A stretch of DNA of 21,447 nucleotides from CAISOG01 sp044375625. GTDB taxonomy: Bacteria > Pseudomonadota > Alphaproteobacteria > CAISOG01. Position 1 is the stretch's first letter. Each line of letters begins with the position of its first letter. Positions 18,957 to 21,447 of the stretch are shown here, in pieces. The notes beneath the pieces were generated by a model. That model saw only the letters and a program-made list of their open reading frames with translations. It searched no databases and was not told the DNA's origin. The DNA lies in the NCBI GenBank assembly GCA_044375625.1, contig JBILMH010000031.1, positions 1 through 21,447 on the forward strand, in the 5' to 3' direction. Position numbers and translations under genes: made by a program.

Positions 18957-19991
18957 CTATAGCGACTGATCCAGCAGCAGGCCATCATAGCCATAGCCGC
19001 CTATAGGCGCCGATTTCTTCAGGGGTGCCGTGGCGCTGGCCGGAATCATGCCCACCACCCCGGCCGCCCTGTCCTTTTTATCATCATTTCGGGCATCATT
19101 GGGGGATTGATTGGCCATGCCAGCGGCCGCATCAGCGGCTTGGCGCGCCTTAACCAGGGCTTGATAGCGATCCAACCCCTCCATCATTTTGTTGCGCATA
19201 TCCTGCGGCGACACTAAGGGCGCCTGCGCCATGTCGGCCGAATGTCCTGGCAATTTGGCGGGCGACTTTGCTGCATCAAGGGCGGTTGGTTGTAGATTTT
19301 TGCCGTGCGCCTGGCTTTTATCTTGCGCCCTATCTTGGCCTACCACCTGCGCCAGCTTAGCTGTTTCTGGCAAGGCGGAGCCAGCCTTAGCACCAGCGGG
19401 TGAGGAAACCGCTGATGCTGCTGGGGCTGGGGCAGCGACTGGAGCTAGGGTGGTCGGCATGTTAGAGGCTGAGGCCAATTGAAAAGCGCCCGAATTGTTG
19501 GCCACGGGGGTTGCCTGAGCCAATTTGGTAGCGGCCGCCTTATCCTGCCCCGTCCCCTGATCCTTACCATCCAACATCGCATAGGCATGGCCAAGGGGTT
19601 CATCGCCGGTGGTATCCTTAACCTGCTGGCTGACCACCGCCGCAATCAGGCCGATGGGTCCGCCATACAGCAACCCGCCCATCACATTGGCGGTCGCCGA
19701 CTGTTCATCGCCCGTCAGCTTGCGATAAATCGTGCTAACAATCGGCAAATGTTGCAGGGGGTTTATCATGTCCAGGAAATCGCCAAAACTCAGGTCGACC
19801 GATTCTGTCTCCACCTGCTGGCCATTGGTGCGGCCAGCCACGGGGCGGTTGCCATAGCCCTCATTGCTAACACCCGCAGAGGAAGATGCGGGCGCAGCTG
19901 GTGCCGAAGCGGATGCCGAGGCTGACGGCGCCAAAGCTGTAGGAGCCGGCGGCAGCGGGGAATAAGGGGATGGTTGACGGATTGCGGTCAT
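18957..19991 (-). CDS. Conserved alphaproteobacterial-type hypothetical protein with disordered ends
   Basis: A 344-residue protein of unknown function. A single well-ordered block (about residues 66-140) has LSFGDFLDMINPLQHLPIVS, TIYRKLTGDE, and a glycine-rich hydrophobic segment VMGGLLYGGPIGLIAAVVSQ. I recall similar FLDxxNPLQHxPxVSTxYRxxTGD proteins in other alphaproteobacteria, but have no function for them. The rest is low-complexity: an N-terminal Pro/Ser/Ala stretch (residues 8-38) and a long Ala/Lys/Gln/Pro-rich C-terminal half. There is no signal peptide; the glycine-rich segment may associate with membranes. It starts at ATG 19991, 91 bp from a divergently read winged-helix gene, so the two may share control. 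Confidence 0.75.
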   Translation of the reverse strand: MTAIRQPSPYSPLPPAPTALAPSASASASAPAAPASSSAGVSNEGYGNRPVAGRTNGQQVETESVDLSFGDFLDMINPLQHLPIVSTIYRKLTGDEQSATANVMGGLLYGGPIGLIAAVVSQQVKDTTGDEPLGHAYAMLDGKDQGTGQDKAAATKLAQATPVANNSGAFQLASASNMPTTLAPVAAPAPAASAVSSPAGAKAGSALPETAKLAQVVGQDRAQDKSQAHGKNLQPTALDAAKSPAKLPGHSADMAQAPLVSPQDMRNKMMEGLDRYQALVKARQAADAAAGMANQSPNDARNDDKKDRAAGVVGMIPASATAPLKKSAPIGGYGYDGLLLDQSL

Positions 19992-20082
19992 TCGTCAAAG
20001 CTCTACAGGGTTAAGGGAAAAAAATGAGGACAAGGGATTCATGCGCAACAACCAGCCTGGCAATCGGTAAGGATTCATAAGG

Positions 20083-20748
20083 GTGACAACAACGTTTTCT
20101 GATTCTTCGCAACAACCGTGCCAATTTGATAAAAAGGGGCAACAGCCGCTGGCAACGGGGGGCGGCGATGCCCAATTGGTAGCAAAAGCCCTGGATTCCC
20201 TGCACACCCAAGCGGCCAACCATGGCCTGAACCTGACACGATCCGACGCGAATGATGGCGGCAATCCGAATGGCTGTTGGTTGGCGGGTAAGCGCTGGTC
20301 ATGGCCACTGGCTTGGCGCGCGGTGCTGACCCATCATCTAAGCAAGCTGGGCGATGGGTTGGAAAACGCCCTCGCCACTCCGCCACCCCTTGACCCTGGC
20401 TCTGCAACAACGTTATCGGCCATTCACACCCTGCCCGGCGGCTATCAATTCGATGCCAACCGGTTGCAGCTGAACGGCTCAAACCTTGACCCGCATCAAC
20501 CCCTGCGCCTAACCGGGCGGGAGGGGCAATTGCTGCTGCAACTTCTCGGCAACCCCAATGGCCTAAGCCGTCAACAGGTGGTGGAGCAATGGTATGGGCG
20601 CGAATCCAACGTCAACCATGACAGCAAGATTTTTGAAACCCATCTCTATCGGCTGCGGCAAAAACTGGCTCAGCTTTCCCCCGCGCTACTGATTGAAAAC
20701 AGTGCCAACGGCTATCGGTTAACGCTGTCACCAACTCCCCTGATTTAG
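20083..20748 (+). CDS. Winged-helix (OmpR-type output domain) DNA-binding protein without receiver domain
   Basis: A 221-residue predicted transcription regulator. The C-terminal part (about 145-215) is a Trans_reg_C-type winged helix: LTGREGQLLLQLLGNPNGLSRQ, QVVEQWYGRE, the recognition-helix region SKIFETHLYRLRQKLAQ, and a wing ending IENSANGYRL. The first 140 residues contain no phospho-receiver Asp or other sensor I can recognise and look partly disordered. This is not a standard two-component regulator and may respond to another signal or act constitutively. The GTG at 20083 is chosen because AAGGA lies about 9 bp upstream. It is divergent from the disordered-protein gene, which is a candidate target (inference). 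Confidence 0.82.
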   Translation: MTTTFSDSSQQPCQFDKKGQQPLATGGGDAQLVAKALDSLHTQAANHGLNLTRSDANDGGNPNGCWLAGKRWSWPLAWRAVLTHHLSKLGDGLENALATPPPLDPGSATTLSAIHTLPGGYQFDANRLQLNGSNLDPHQPLRLTGREGQLLLQLLGNPNGLSRQQVVEQWYGRESNVNHDSKIFETHLYRLRQKLAQLSPALLIENSANGYRLTLSPTPLI

Positions 20749-20790
20749 CCAATTCTGCTTGCCAAGCTTCAACCGCGGCTATATCGGGCT

Positions 20791-21177
20791 TTAGCGCACT
20801 GGTAGGGCGGGCGGGGGCGGATAGGGCTGCGGATAGGATGCGCCATAGGGGGGGCGCGGCCGTGTTGAAAAACCTGTGACGGGCTGATGCTGCACCGTGC
20901 GCGCTTCATAGCCCGACAGCGCCAACCAATTGATCAGCTGCTGATCCGACCATTGCACCCCGTCGGCCAGATCAACGGCAATCACCCGTTCTTCGCGGTC
21001 ATAGTAGGTGGCAACCACGTCGGGCTGGGCATCTTGAGTGGCGGTCTGCAACCGCGTCCAACACGGTTCGCAATACATGTTATCGACGGTGATGCGGACG
21101 ACATCTGCCGCCGCCTTTGGGGATGCTCCACACAGCGCGTATACCAGCAGACCGATGGCTATTACGGCTTTGGCCAT
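20791..21177 (-). CDS. Exported heavy-metal-associated (HMA) domain protein
   Basis: A 128-residue protein with a signal peptide (MAKAVIAIGLLVYALCGASPKAAA) followed by a single HMA-like fold: VVRITVDNMYCEPCWTRLQ with the metal-binding M34-x-C36-x-x-C39, a central DREERVIAVDLADG strand and QQLINWLALSGYEARTV at the end. HMA domains bind copper or other soft metals and pass them between proteins. An exported single-domain form suggests periplasmic metal carriage, possibly in cooperation with an unseen partner. A Pro/Tyr-rich tail (RPRPPYG, PQPYPPPPALP) follows. The start at ATG 21177 gives a good signal peptide with GGGGAG about 10 bp upstream. The frame extends to a TTG at 21198 with in-frame ATG 21186 and GTG 21180 as alternatives. 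The tRNA-Gln gene lies just upstream on the same strand. Confidence 0.78.
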   Translation of the reverse strand: MAKAVIAIGLLVYALCGASPKAAADVVRITVDNMYCEPCWTRLQTATQDAQPDVVATYYDREERVIAVDLADGVQWSDQQLINWLALSGYEARTVQHQPVTGFSTRPRPPYGASYPQPYPPPPALPVR

Positions 21178-21223
21178 CACAGGCATGCTCCCCAGCAACG
21201 ATCTGACGATGAAAGAATTCGGA

Positions 21224-21298
21224 TGGCTGGGGCGCTAGGATTCGAACCTAGGAATGTCGGTACCAAAAACCGATGCCTTACCACTTGGCGACGCCCCA
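21224..21298 (-). tRNA. tRNA-Gln (anticodon UUG)
   Basis: On the minus strand the cloverleaf folds without mismatches: acceptor TGGGGCG/CGCCCCA, D stem GCC/GGC, anticodon stem TCGGT/ACCGA with loop TTTTGGT (anticodon TTG, decoding CAA), T stem CTAGG/CCTAG with loop TTCGAAT, discriminator G, and encoded CCA (21226-21224). tRNA-Gln(UUG) is one of the usual substrates of the MnmE/MnmG pathway encoded earlier in this window. Confidence 0.96.
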
Positions 21299-21367
21299 AA
21301 AAAACAGTCCGTTTCGTTGTATTGCCTGAAAATCCTGAATCGCGCAAGACTGTCGTGCAAAAAAGAT

Positions 21368-21376
21368 TGTGGATAA
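21368..21376 (-). promoter_or_regulatory. Perfect DnaA box (single)
   Basis: TGTGGATAA on the plus strand is TTATCCACA on the minus strand, the strongest form of the DnaA-binding box. It lies 70 bp upstream of tRNA-Gln in a relatively AT-rich, gene-free end of the window. Only one clear box was found, so by itself it does not define an origin; more may lie past the right edge. Confidence 0.4.
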
Positions 21377-21447
21377 GAAATTTGGCCTCTTGGCAACAGG
21401 TCATACTTGGTATTACACTCGGTAACACCGCCAAAAGCATGAAATTC

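Overview
The window looks like a chromosomal segment of a moderately GC-rich alphaproteobacterium. The best evidence is gene order: mnmE-mnmG-rsmG-parA-parB on the plus strand facing DUF3576-leuS-lptE-holA on the minus strand is the conserved origin-proximal block of that class. A DUF3576 lipoprotein, a GFRPIYG-type LptE and a Porin_4-like porin agree with this. I could not name a genus.

Layout. (1) 1-1255: the end of a cyclopropane-fatty-acid synthase and a DUF3833 lipoprotein, a pair common in membrane-lipid clusters. (2) 1414-2505: an AT-rich orphan membrane-protein gene with its own sigma70-like promoter, unlike its surroundings and probably acquired. (3) 2662-4273: two overlapping minus-strand genes, a TPR protein with an exported-type N-terminus and an unrecognised protein. 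(4) 4334-10539: a plus-strand run of 2Fe-2S ferredoxin, mnmE, mnmG, rsmG, parA and parB, carrying two parS sites, one perfect (in rsmG) and one with a single mismatch (at the 5' end of mnmG). (5) 10575-15643: the opposing DUF3576-leuS-lptE-holA operon, with 2-19 bp gaps and a 4-bp overlap. (6) 15761-16435: a DUF559 endonuclease gene bracketed by near-identical hairpin repeats. (7) 16571-17818: a porin gene with a strong intrinsic terminator, then a 430-bp gene-free stretch with three REP-like hairpins and a 16-bp palindrome. (8) 18251-21298: a YggS-type PLP protein, a divergent pair (disordered conserved protein / winged-helix regulator), an exported HMA-domain protein and tRNA-Gln(UUG). A perfect DnaA box lies beyond the tRNA.

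How it works together. MnmE and MnmG jointly modify the wobble uridine of tRNAs and RsmG methylates 16S rRNA. ParA and ParB segregate the chromosome using parS sites placed inside or beside these same genes. The opposing operon supplies leucyl-tRNA synthetase, the LPS-assembly lipoprotein LptE and the clamp-loader subunit HolA. Nothing here is a complete unknown multi-gene system. The items most worth a second look are the DUF559-plus-repeat module, the AT-rich orphan membrane gene, the parS/mnmG promoter arrangement, the rsmG/parA overlap and the divergent winged-helix pair.
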